Shown here: positions 32,894 to 40,129 of the stretch, piece by piece
Layout of the letters: every line of letters starts with the position of its first letter
Position numbering within the stretch: the first letter of the stretch is position 1
NCBI GenBank assembly: GCA_964465945.1
Contig: CAYXMM010000015.1
Coordinates: forward strand, 1 to 64,000
DNA length: 64,000 nt
Reading direction: 5' to 3'
From: JAJRPT01 sp964465945
Lineage (GTDB): Bacteria > Bacteroidota > Ignavibacteria > Kapaibacteriales > UBA2268
Program-made: the position numbers and the translations under genes
The notes under the pieces: generated by a model
The model's database searches: none
What the model was told of the DNA's origin: nothing
Seen by the model: the letters and a program-made list of their open reading frames with translations, nothing else

Positions 32894-34903
32894 ATGAAAT
32901 TAATCTATACATTTGTCGCCCTATTAATTTTAGGGACTTCCTCTTTACTCTCCTCTTCAAAAAAAGTGGTGTTAGTAGAGCAATATACAAGTGCTTTCTG
33001 TGAAGTTTGTGGAACATTCGACGGAACATTTAAGGGCTTAATGAGTCAATATAGTGAAGATGCTATTCCTATAGTTTTTCATACTGGACTTGGGAATGAT
33101 ATTATTTACAGACATAATACAGAAATTAGTGGAAGATTCCTTCAAATTTACCAATTAAGTTCAATCACTATCCCTACTTTATGGATTGATGGAACAAGCA
33201 CTCAATACTCCGACTACGGCAATCTTTCAAACAAGGTAGGTGGAACTTCACCCGTTACAATAAAAGTTCTTGAAGAAAGAACTGCCGAAAATTTGAATAT
33301 AACCATCGGTGTTGAATCAGATGTTGAATTGAAAAATCACCGATTATTTGTATATGTTATGGAAGATAATCTATTCTACCCTAACGAAGGAACAAGTGGA
33401 GTTAAAGATTTCAGATGGATAGCAAGAAGGGGCTTACCTTCTGAAAAAGGTGGCTCTAACGTTTTATTAGGACCAAATAAAAAACAAGGGTTTACTTTCT
33501 CTACACCTTGGCATGCTGAATGGAACAAAAGTAATATTTATGTAGTCGCTTTTGTTCAGTCATTTGTTAATGATGAATTATATAAGGTTTATAATGTTGC
33601 AAAAACAGGTTCCCATGAGTTAAAATCACAAATTACTTCGACAACTGAAAGTCTTGACTTTGGTGATGTTAGTCAAAAGAAAACGATGGAATTTACCATT
33701 ATGAATGAAGGATTGAAAAAAATTAAAATATCTGATTTCAAAATTGAAGGTGATGACAAAGGTGTTTTCAATATTGTTTTTGGTGGCGGAACAAAAGAAA
33801 TTGGACCTTATGGTAGCCAAAGAGTAATCGTTGAATTTTTCCCAAAAGAAAATGGAAATTATAACGCTAAATTAGTAGTTAATAGCGATGCTGAAAACAA
33901 ACCAACTTTTGAAGTTAATTTTACAGGTAAAACTTCTAACATCGTTAAGTTTAGTCAAATTTATGTTGCAAGCGATAAATTAGAATTTGGTGATGTTAGC
34001 AAATTAACAACAAAAAATATTCAAATTAAAAACGTTGGAACAGGTCCATTAAACATTTCTTCTATCGTTTTCGATTCCAATGATGAAGATGTGTTTAGCA
34101 TTGATATGGAAAACACATCAAACATCATAGTAAATGTTGACCAAACAATTAATCTTCCTATTTCATTCAAGCCATTAGAATCAGGTAAGTATTATTTTGC
34201 CGACTTAGTTGTTAATTCAGATTCAAAAGAAAATCCTGCCCTACCAATTACAATATCAGGAAGAGGAATAGATATGGCAGGCGGTCCAAGTTTAGTATTA
34301 AGCAATGGCTCAGACTCCCTTGCTTTTGGTGAATTAGAGCATAATAAAACTAAAACCTTCAAAGTTAAAAATACTTCAAATAACGATATTGAAGTAACTG
34401 AAGTTAAATTTGAAGACTATGAAACTGGCTCAAACGACAGCAAAGCATTTCAATTAGTATCAGGGAAATCCACTTGGGTTGTTGCAAATGGAGAAACTTC
34501 TATTGCTTTCAAATTTAATCCAACTGAAAGCAAAGAATATAAAATTTACGCTCATTTAGTAACAAAAAGTCCAAAAGATGAACTAAAAGTTCCAATGACA
34601 GCAGTTGCAAATTTCGCTTCTGTTGGTGAAAATGAATTAAGTTCAAGTGGTTTATTTAATCTATCAATTTCGCCAAACCCAGTTAATAATATTGCAAGTA
34701 TTTCCTTCTCAAATCAATTCAATAAAGAATTAGTGCTTGAATTATATAATTCAAATGGTGAATTTGTGGAAAACTTATTTAAAGGTAATGATAAATCTTT
34801 AACTTTAAATTTTAACTCAAGTAAATTAAGTAATGGCAAGTATTTTATTATTGCCAACGTAAATGGAATGAAAGAAGCTTTTTCATTAATTATTAATAAG
34901 TAA
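32894..34903 (+). CDS. T9SS protein with thioredoxin-like (Omp28-type) and choice-of-anchor D domains
   Basis: A 669-residue exported protein. The signal ends around residue 21. A thioredoxin-like domain follows (KKVVLVEQYTSAFCEVCGTF, with Cys36-x-x-Cys39, then IPTLWIDG), as in the Omp28 family. Three HYDIN/ASPM-like immunoglobulin domains come next (about 250-345, 355-450, 460-570), each with the LDFGDVS ... IKNVGTGPLNISS-type pattern. The C-terminus is a T9SS type A sorting domain (about 590-669: ISPNPVNNIASISF, ELYNSNGEF, LSNGKYFIIANV). It is likely a surface protein; whether the CxxC is redox-active is unknown. A GGAG ribosome site and a following terminator mark a single-gene unit. Confidence 0.85.
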   Translation: MKLIYTFVALLILGTSSLLSSSKKVVLVEQYTSAFCEVCGTFDGTFKGLMSQYSEDAIPIVFHTGLGNDIIYRHNTEISGRFLQIYQLSSITIPTLWIDGTSTQYSDYGNLSNKVGGTSPVTIKVLEERTAENLNITIGVESDVELKNHRLFVYVMEDNLFYPNEGTSGVKDFRWIARRGLPSEKGGSNVLLGPNKKQGFTFSTPWHAEWNKSNIYVVAFVQSFVNDELYKVYNVAKTGSHELKSQITSTTESLDFGDVSQKKTMEFTIMNEGLKKIKISDFKIEGDDKGVFNIVFGGGTKEIGPYGSQRVIVEFFPKENGNYNAKLVVNSDAENKPTFEVNFTGKTSNIVKFSQIYVASDKLEFGDVSKLTTKNIQIKNVGTGPLNISSIVFDSNDEDVFSIDMENTSNIIVNVDQTINLPISFKPLESGKYYFADLVVNSDSKENPALPITISGRGIDMAGGPSLVLSNGSDSLAFGELEHNKTKTFKVKNTSNNDIEVTEVKFEDYETGSNDSKAFQLVSGKSTWVVANGETSIAFKFNPTESKEYKIYAHLVTKSPKDELKVPMTAVANFASVGENELSSSGLFNLSISPNPVNNIASISFSNQFNKELVLELYNSNGEFVENLFKGNDKSLTLNFNSSKLSNGKYFIIANVNGMKEAFSLIINK

Positions 34904-34944
34904 TAATTAATATTTACTTAAAAAAATTAATTAATTATTTTTTA

Positions 34945-34967
34945 AGCCGTGTTTAACACGGCTTTTT
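34945..34967 (+). terminator. Intrinsic terminator
   Basis: AGCCGTGT, loop TTA, ACACGGCT form a perfect 8-bp stem followed by a T-run. It lies about 40 bases after the Omp28-type gene. Confidence 0.92.
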
Positions 34968-35025
34968 CTTTGTGTTTTGATAAAAATTCATTAATTTTAC
35001 ACAAAAAATAATAGGAAGTTTTAAA

Positions 35026-36396
35026 ATGAAATTATTTGTTTATTTAATTTTAATATCAACATTGAATTTATTTTCTCAAAATTGGCAACGAATTCCAGAA
35101 ATATCAACTGGAACTTATGTTCACTCTATATTTTATCCAAAATCTTCTCCAAACAATGTAATTGTTATTGCAGATTCTATTCCTATTGACAAAGATTTAA
35201 AAAATATGTTTCCACCTTACTTTGCTCAATTAAGTGGTTATGGATATTTTGTGTCGAATGATGGTGGAAGTAGCTTTCCAACTCAAAAAATTGAGGGAAC
35301 TAAAATATTTTTAGCACTTGGCGAATCCCCTAAAGAACCAAATACTTGGATTTGCTCAGCTATTGATAAGAATATAAGCAAATTCGGAATTTCAACTGAT
35401 AAAGGCACAACTTGGGATTTTGAAAAATCACAATGTAATACAAATGCTAAAATTATTAACTTAATAAATATTAGCGATAATATTTACGGTGCAGGTGTAA
35501 GTACTGGTTTCGGTTTAATAAATGGAGGTAGTGATTTTATGAATTGCCAAGTAAATGATACATTAAACGCTTCAGTTAGAGATATTCAAATGCTTAATAA
35601 CAAATTATTTATTGCTTCCGATGATAATGCAAAACCTGGCGTATTTTATTCAACAGATTTAGGGATAACTTGGAACAAAGATCAATCTGGTCTAAGTGGA
35701 GTGAGAGTGAATACTGTTTGCCCTTCTCCTGCTTATGAAATTCACAAAGTGGTTGTTTGTGGAGGAGATAAATATTTAGTTGATCAATATGTTGGTGCAG
35801 GAATTTATTATAGTAGTGATAATGGTGCTAATTGGAAACTACAAGGGGCAGCAAACGCCAAAGTTTATGATATAAAATACCATCCCAAAGATCCTCTTTT
35901 AATGGTTGCTGCCTGTGGAAAAGATGGCTTGTATGTTAGTCAAAATGGAGGAATAAATTGGGAACAATTCAATAATGGACTACCAGATTTAGCTGATATA
36001 AGAAGAGTTTCGTTTCCAGACAAAGCAAAAGGAAGCAATGGATACGAAATGTACATTGGAATCTACGGCGAAGGTTTATGGAAAACTTCAAACTTAAATG
36101 TTACATTAACTTCAGTAGAAAATAACGATAATAATTATAATAATGATAATAATTTAAAAGTAGCTCCAAATCCAATTTCTGATAAAATTGACTTGTATTT
36201 TAATTCAAATATATCAGAAAGTGTAAGTGTTGAGATTATTAATTTACAAGGCGAAAATATATACAATATGACAAAAGTTGTATCAGCAGGTGAGAATTAT
36301 ATAAATATTTCAAATTTAAACATTAATACTGGAGTTTATTTTCTTAAAATTACCTCAAACTCTGGAATTAGCACTGCTAAAATTATTAAGAATTAG
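35026..36396 (+). CDS. T9SS protein with sialidase-like (BNR/Asp-box) beta-propeller
   Basis: A 456-residue exported protein. The signal ends around residue 18 (LNLFSQ). The body carries repeated Asp-box-like turns: SNDGGSSFP, STDKGTTWDF, STDLGITWNK, SSDNGANWKL and SQNGGINWEQ, as in the VPS10/sialidase propeller superfamily. An Asn/Asp-rich linker (about 362-378) precedes a T9SS type A sorting domain (KVAPNPISDKIDLYFNSN ... NTGVYFLKI). Asp boxes are structural, and no sialidase catalytic set is recognisable, so enzymatic activity is unlikely. AGGAAG precedes the start. Confidence 0.82.
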   Translation: MKLFVYLILISTLNLFSQNWQRIPEISTGTYVHSIFYPKSSPNNVIVIADSIPIDKDLKNMFPPYFAQLSGYGYFVSNDGGSSFPTQKIEGTKIFLALGESPKEPNTWICSAIDKNISKFGISTDKGTTWDFEKSQCNTNAKIINLINISDNIYGAGVSTGFGLINGGSDFMNCQVNDTLNASVRDIQMLNNKLFIASDDNAKPGVFYSTDLGITWNKDQSGLSGVRVNTVCPSPAYEIHKVVVCGGDKYLVDQYVGAGIYYSSDNGANWKLQGAANAKVYDIKYHPKDPLLMVAACGKDGLYVSQNGGINWEQFNNGLPDLADIRRVSFPDKAKGSNGYEMYIGIYGEGLWKTSNLNVTLTSVENNDNNYNNDNNLKVAPNPISDKIDLYFNSNISESVSVEIINLQGENIYNMTKVVSAGENYINISNLNINTGVYFLKITSNSGISTAKIIKN

Positions 36397-36711
36397 AATA
36401 CTCTAACCTCAAAAATAGGTTAGGAATTATTGTGGAGCTGTCTATTCGTCATTTTGAGCGACTTATATTGAGTCTTATCGAAGTAACATTTATAAGAACA
36501 AGATAGTTATTTTGAGCGAAGCGAAAAATCCAGTAAAATACTAATCATTTACTTGTAAATGATACATATTAATAATACTTCGTAGAAGTATAATATAAAT
36601 TGCAAAACAAATTCAAATAAAATTATCAACTCGGATATTTTATAAGAAAAAAAAGCACACTATAAAGATTAAAAGTGTGCTTTTATCTAAAAAACTTAAT
36701 TTTTTACTTTC
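36397..36711. other. 315-base intergenic region with dispersed repeats and hairpins
   Basis: No gene is seen. A 7-bp hairpin (36403-36423, CTAACCT and AGGTTAG) follows the sialidase-like gene. The 11-mer ATTTTGAGCGA occurs twice (36451-36461 and 36509-36519), the second running into AGCGAAAAATC; this resembles an intergenic repeat I recall from Bacteroidota genomes (consensus near GTCATTTCGAGCGAAGCGAGAAATC). Two further perfect inverted repeats lie at 36544-36563 (9-bp stem) and 36575-36591 (7-bp stem). The region ends in a terminator. Confidence 0.6.
36645..36684 (-). terminator. Intrinsic terminator of the UmuD-like operon
   Basis: On the minus strand, AAAAGCACAC, a 14-base loop and GTGTGCTTTT form a strong stem followed by eight or more T residues. 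It lies just downstream of the small lipoprotein gene and ends that transcript. Confidence 0.88.
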
Positions 36712-37161
36712 CTATTTGCTCGCTATCGAAAGACTAATTATTGAACTTTTATTTTGAATGTAGCCGTCATTTATAATATTACCTTTGATATAAACTTTAT
36801 TTTTAATAATGACTAATCCACCTTTGTTAATTAGATTGCCATATTCACTTAGGTCATTTTTTTGAATAATAATATTTTCTAACTCCACTTTATTATCGTC
36901 TTCAATTATGATATTACCTTTGATTGTTGCTTGCTTGTTTGAGCTAATTTTTATATTTTTATTAATCAAAATATTACCTTCATTATAAAACTCATCTGTT
37001 AAAACAAGATTATCACCATTTAAAACTAAATTACTTCTTATTGCATCTGAAATAGTGATAAAGTCAGAATTAATTTTACCTACAGAATAATTTAGATTGC
37101 TATTCTTAACACTGCAAGAAATTAAAAATAATATAAAAGGAATGAGAATTAATTTTTTCAT
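36712..37161 (-). CDS. Small beta-solenoid-like lipoprotein
   Basis: A 149-residue lipoprotein (lipobox FLISCS, Cys16). The mature part has short repeats with Asn/Gly turns: NLVLTDEFYNEGNILINKNI, IKGNIIIEDDNKVELENIII, NLINKGGLVIIKNKVYIKGN, each about 20 residues, as in right-handed beta-helix proteins. No enzyme motif is present. The start codon follows the UmuD-like stop by one base and a strong terminator follows, so the two form a two-gene operon. The linkage of an autoprotease-fold protein to a lipoprotein is unexplained. Confidence 0.6.
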   Translation of the reverse strand: MKKLILIPFILFLISCSVKNSNLNYSVGKINSDFITISDAIRSNLVLNGDNLVLTDEFYNEGNILINKNIKISSNKQATIKGNIIIEDDNKVELENIIIQKNDLSEYGNLINKGGLVIIKNKVYIKGNIINDGYIQNKSSIISLSIASK

Positions 37162-37162
37162 T

Positions 37163-37621
37163 TTAAAAGCTCCTAATCACTGATTTTACAACACCCCAGA
37201 TATTGAAATCATCATTTTCATTAATCTTAAAGTTCTGAAAACTTTCGTTCTCACTCTTTAATTCAATTGAATTATTTACCCTACTATATCTTTTCACTAA
37301 CATTTCATTATTGATTGAAGCTACTACTACATCGTTATTATTTGCTGAAATAGATTTATCAACAACAAGTAAGTCTCCAGAATTAATCCCAGCATTAACC
37401 ATAGAATTACCATTTACGCGTATAAGAAACGTGTCATTTGGATTTTTTATTAGTAAGTCGTTTAAATCTATCTTGTGCAATTCTTTTTTATTCTCCTCCT
37501 TTGTATAAACTGGCAACTTGGTTACATTTTTCTTTTCTGATTTATAAAGTTCTTCTTTAATGCTTGGAATATATCGTAAGTTTGATACATTTCTCATTAA
37601 TTTCTGTACTGGTGAAGTCAT
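37163..37621 (-). CDS. umuD: UmuD/LexA-type S24 serine protease
   Basis: A 152-residue protein closely following UmuD: KIDLNDLLIKNPNDTFLIRV, then NGNSMVNAGINSGDLLVVDK with nucleophile Ser73, and EMLVKRYSRV with Lys110. The Ser-Lys distance (37) equals that of E. coli UmuD. In UmuD the chain is cut at a Cys-Gly or Ala-Gly pair ahead of the catalytic domain; the corresponding stretch here (about residues 30-50, LPVYTKEENKKELH) has no such pair. No umuC/dinB gene is in the window. The gene is behind a promoter with a palindrome and is followed by a lipoprotein gene. It could be a translesion-polymerase subunit with distant partner, or a repurposed member. Confidence 0.75.
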   Translation of the reverse strand: MTSPVQKLMRNVSNLRYIPSIKEELYKSEKKNVTKLPVYTKEENKKELHKIDLNDLLIKNPNDTFLIRVNGNSMVNAGINSGDLLVVDKSISANNNDVVVASINNEMLVKRYSRVNNSIELKSENESFQNFKINENDDFNIWGVVKSVIRSF

Positions 37622-37637
37622 ATTTTTATCCTGTTTA

Positions 37638-37666
37638 TTTATAATAGTTTATATTGACATACTCAA
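37638..37666 (-). promoter_or_regulatory. Sigma-70-like promoter of the UmuD-like gene
   Basis: On the minus strand, TTGAGT (37666-37661) and TATAAA (37643-37638) are separated by 17 bases, 16 bases before the start codon. The match to the -35/-10 consensus is good. In an FCB genome with other promoter consensus this may mark a housekeeping or alternative sigma factor; unproven. Confidence 0.5.
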
Positions 37667-37668
37667 TA
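37652..37668. promoter_or_regulatory. Palindromic operator candidate overlapping the -35 region
   Basis: TATTGA, spacer CATAC, TCAATA is a perfect 6-5-6 inverted repeat. It is flanked by an outer pair ATAGT/ACTAT, offset by three bases. It overlaps the -35 element of the UmuD-like promoter, where a repressor would block transcription. It does not match the E. coli or Gram-positive LexA box, so the regulator is unknown. Confidence 0.45.
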
Positions 37669-37782
37669 ACTATGCCGATTTTGTGAAAAATTAACTTGAA
37701 AAAGCTTTTCAAAAATTGTATTGAATTGAGAATGTGGTTTATTTTAGTTAATTTTAATTTATAAATTTTACAAATTTGAAAA

Positions 37783-38700
37783 ATGAAGATACTAATAACA
37801 GGAGCGACAGGAAAAGTAGGTGAAGAAGTAACAAAAACGTTAGCAAGGGAGATGCCTGATGCTAAGTTAGTTCTTGTTTCTGGAAGCATTAAAGAAATTA
37901 TTCCTAAAAGAAATCAAAAAATAATTCAAGCATTTTATGAAGATGTGAAATGGATTAAGAATCTTATTTTTGATGAAAAGCCAGACGTAATAGTAAATTG
38001 CGCTGCTATGACAAACGTAGATTCTTGCGAAGATGACCACAATACAGCAATGAAGTTGAATGCTATTTTACCTGAAACACTTGCAAAGGCAGCAAAACAA
38101 GTAGATTCTCAATTAATTTCTATTTCAACTGATTACATATTTGATGGTAAAAATGGACCCTACGACGAAGAAGCAACACCTAATCCTATAAGCTATTATG
38201 GAAAATCAAAACTAGCAGGTGAAAACGCAATAAAAATTGAGTTAGATGAAAAATTTACTATCATTAGAACAAATGTTGTTTATGGTAAATCGTCTTATAA
38301 CAAATCTGATTTTATTCAATGGTTAATTGCTAATTTGGAGCAAGGAAAATCACTGAAAATTATTGACGGACAATGGTGTAATCCGACATTTACAGAAGAT
38401 ATAGCTTGGTCGATTCTGAAAATTATTGAAGGCAGAATTTATGGAGTATATAATATTTCTGGCGATGGTTATTATAATAGATATGAAATTGCTAATTTAG
38501 TATGCGATGTATTTGAATTTGATAAAAATCTTATTACCAAAGTTCCTGAAAACGATTTAGTTCAAAAGGCAAAGCGTCCATCAAAAGGTGGCTTGTTGAA
38601 TCTAAAAGCACAAGCTGAATTAGGAATTAAATTTTTGGATATGAAAAGCGGATTAATTACTTTAAAATTTAAAGATATTAAAAATTATGAAAGCGAATGA
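37783..38700 (+). CDS. RmlD-type NAD(P)-dependent sugar reductase
   Basis: A 305-residue short-chain dehydrogenase of the extended RmlD family. The nucleotide-binding loop is ITGATGKVGEEV (residues 4-15), followed by VIVNCAAMTNVDSCE, SISTDYIFDGKNGPYDEEA and YYGKSKLAGENA with the catalytic Tyr and Lys. RmlD reduces dTDP-4-keto-rhamnose, but no rmlABC genes are near, and it sits ahead of heptose genes, so another sugar nucleotide substrate is possible. Its stop overlaps the next start by 14 bases. Confidence 0.85.
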   Translation: MKILITGATGKVGEEVTKTLAREMPDAKLVLVSGSIKEIIPKRNQKIIQAFYEDVKWIKNLIFDEKPDVIVNCAAMTNVDSCEDDHNTAMKLNAILPETLAKAAKQVDSQLISISTDYIFDGKNGPYDEEATPNPISYYGKSKLAGENAIKIELDEKFTIIRTNVVYGKSSYNKSDFIQWLIANLEQGKSLKIIDGQWCNPTFTEDIAWSILKIIEGRIYGVYNISGDGYYNRYEIANLVCDVFEFDKNLITKVPENDLVQKAKRPSKGGLLNLKAQAELGIKFLDMKSGLITLKFKDIKNYESE

Positions 38701-39664
38701 AAAAGTTGATATAAAATCCATCGTCGATGGTTTTCAAAATAAACGAATTGTTGTATTGGGCGATTTAATGCTCGATAGATATTTCTGGGGAAAGGTTACA
38801 AGAGTTAGCCCAGAAGCACCTGTACCTGTAGTAGATATACAGCGGGAGACCTATCACATGGGTGGAGCAGCGAATGTTGCATCAAATCTAAAATCTTTAG
38901 GTGTTGATGCATATTTATGCGGGCTTGTTGGGAACGATTATTATGGAGAAAAATTCACAGAACTTGCAACTTCTAGTGGAATAAATATTGAAGGTCTATT
39001 TATGGACGATGAACGTCCAACGACAGTTAAGACAAGAGTTTTCGGTAATAATCAGCAAATAGTCCGACTTGATACGGAGTCTGTTAAAATTGTCTCGTCC
39101 AAAGCCGAAAGACATATTCTTGATACTATGTATAGTATTAAAGATATTGACGCTATTATATTTTCGGATTATAACAAAGGTTGTCTTTCTGAAATTGTAA
39201 TTAGAGAAATAATTACTCAAGCACGAAATAGAAATATTCCTTTATTCGTTGACCCAAAATATACTAATTTCTTTAAGTATAATAGTGTTACAATGATTAA
39301 ACCAAATAAAAAAGAAACCGAAGAAGCATTAAATTTAAAATTAAATGATGTAGAAAGCATTAATAAAGCAGGTAAACTTTTATTAGAAAAAATGAAAGTT
39401 GAAAATGTGTTATTGACTCTCGGTGCAGAGGGAATGGTGCTTTTTGAAAGCAATCAAAATATTAGCATAATTCCAACTAAAGCAAGAAGTGTAGCAGATG
39501 TCTCAGGTGCAGGTGATACTGCAATAGCATCATTTGCTTCAGCTTACACCGCATCAAGAAATGTGAAGGTATCCGCTCAAATTGCAAATGTTTCATCAGG
39601 AATTGTATGCGAGAAACCTGGCATTGTATCAATTCAGAAAGAAGAACTGTTAATGAGTTTCTAA
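38687..39664 (+). CDS. rfaE1: D-glycero-beta-D-manno-heptose-7-phosphate kinase
   Basis: A PfkB-family kinase of 325 residues corresponding to the N-terminal half of E. coli HldE. It phosphorylates heptose 7-phosphate at C1 in the ADP-heptose pathway for LPS core. Signs: VVLGDLMLDRYFWGKVTRVS, EAPVPVV, GGAANVASNLKSLG, and the catalytic DVSGAGDTAIASFA (Asp in GAGD). The adenylyltransferase half is a separate gene directly after it (stop at 39664, next ATG at 39665). Overlaps the upstream reductase by 14 bases. The split layout is seen in many non-enterobacterial Gram-negatives. Confidence 0.92.
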   Translation: MKANEKVDIKSIVDGFQNKRIVVLGDLMLDRYFWGKVTRVSPEAPVPVVDIQRETYHMGGAANVASNLKSLGVDAYLCGLVGNDYYGEKFTELATSSGINIEGLFMDDERPTTVKTRVFGNNQQIVRLDTESVKIVSSKAERHILDTMYSIKDIDAIIFSDYNKGCLSEIVIREIITQARNRNIPLFVDPKYTNFFKYNSVTMIKPNKKETEEALNLKLNDVESINKAGKLLLEKMKVENVLLTLGAEGMVLFESNQNISIIPTKARSVADVSGAGDTAIASFASAYTASRNVKVSAQIANVSSGIVCEKPGIVSIQKEELLMSF

Positions 39665-40129
39665 ATGATTATTGAAGATTGGGATAAATTAACAAACGAA
39701 CTTAATGAACTAAAATCTCAAGGTAAGCGAATTATTTTTACAAATGGTTGCTTTGATATTTTACATTTGGGGCATGTTTCTTATTTAAAACAAGCAAAAG
39801 AATTAGGTGATATTTTAGTATTAGCATTAAACACTGACGATTCTGTTAAAAAACTCAAAGGCGATTCTCGACCAATAAACAATCAACAAGATAGGGCATT
39901 GGTAATAAATGAATTAAAAAGTATTGATTATGTTACTTTTTTCTCCGAAGACACCCCATACAATATTATTAAAACACTAAAACCGAATATCATTGCAAAA
40001 GGTGGAGATTATTCACCTGAACAAGTTGTTGGTAAAGATATTGTAGAAAGTTATGGTGGCAAAGTAGAAATAATCCCTTTCGTTGAAGGTAAATCAACAA
40101 CTAACACTATTAATAAAATGAGAGAGTAA
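39665..40129 (+). CDS. rfaE2: D-glycero-beta-D-manno-heptose 1-phosphate adenylyltransferase
   Basis: A 154-residue cytidylyltransferase-fold enzyme that makes ADP-heptose from heptose 1-phosphate. The signature HxGH occurs as His34-Leu-Gly-His37 in FTNGCFDILHLGHVSYLKQA, and the second motif is GKSTTNTINK. It starts at the base after the kinase stop and its own stop is followed immediately by the next gene's ATG. Together with the kinase and the epimerase (not in the window) it supplies ADP-heptose, indicating a heptose-containing LPS. Confidence 0.94.
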   Translation: MIIEDWDKLTNELNELKSQGKRIIFTNGCFDILHLGHVSYLKQAKELGDILVLALNTDDSVKKLKGDSRPINNQQDRALVINELKSIDYVTFFSEDTPYNIIKTLKPNIIAKGGDYSPEQVVGKDIVESYGGKVEIIPFVEGKSTTNTINKMRE

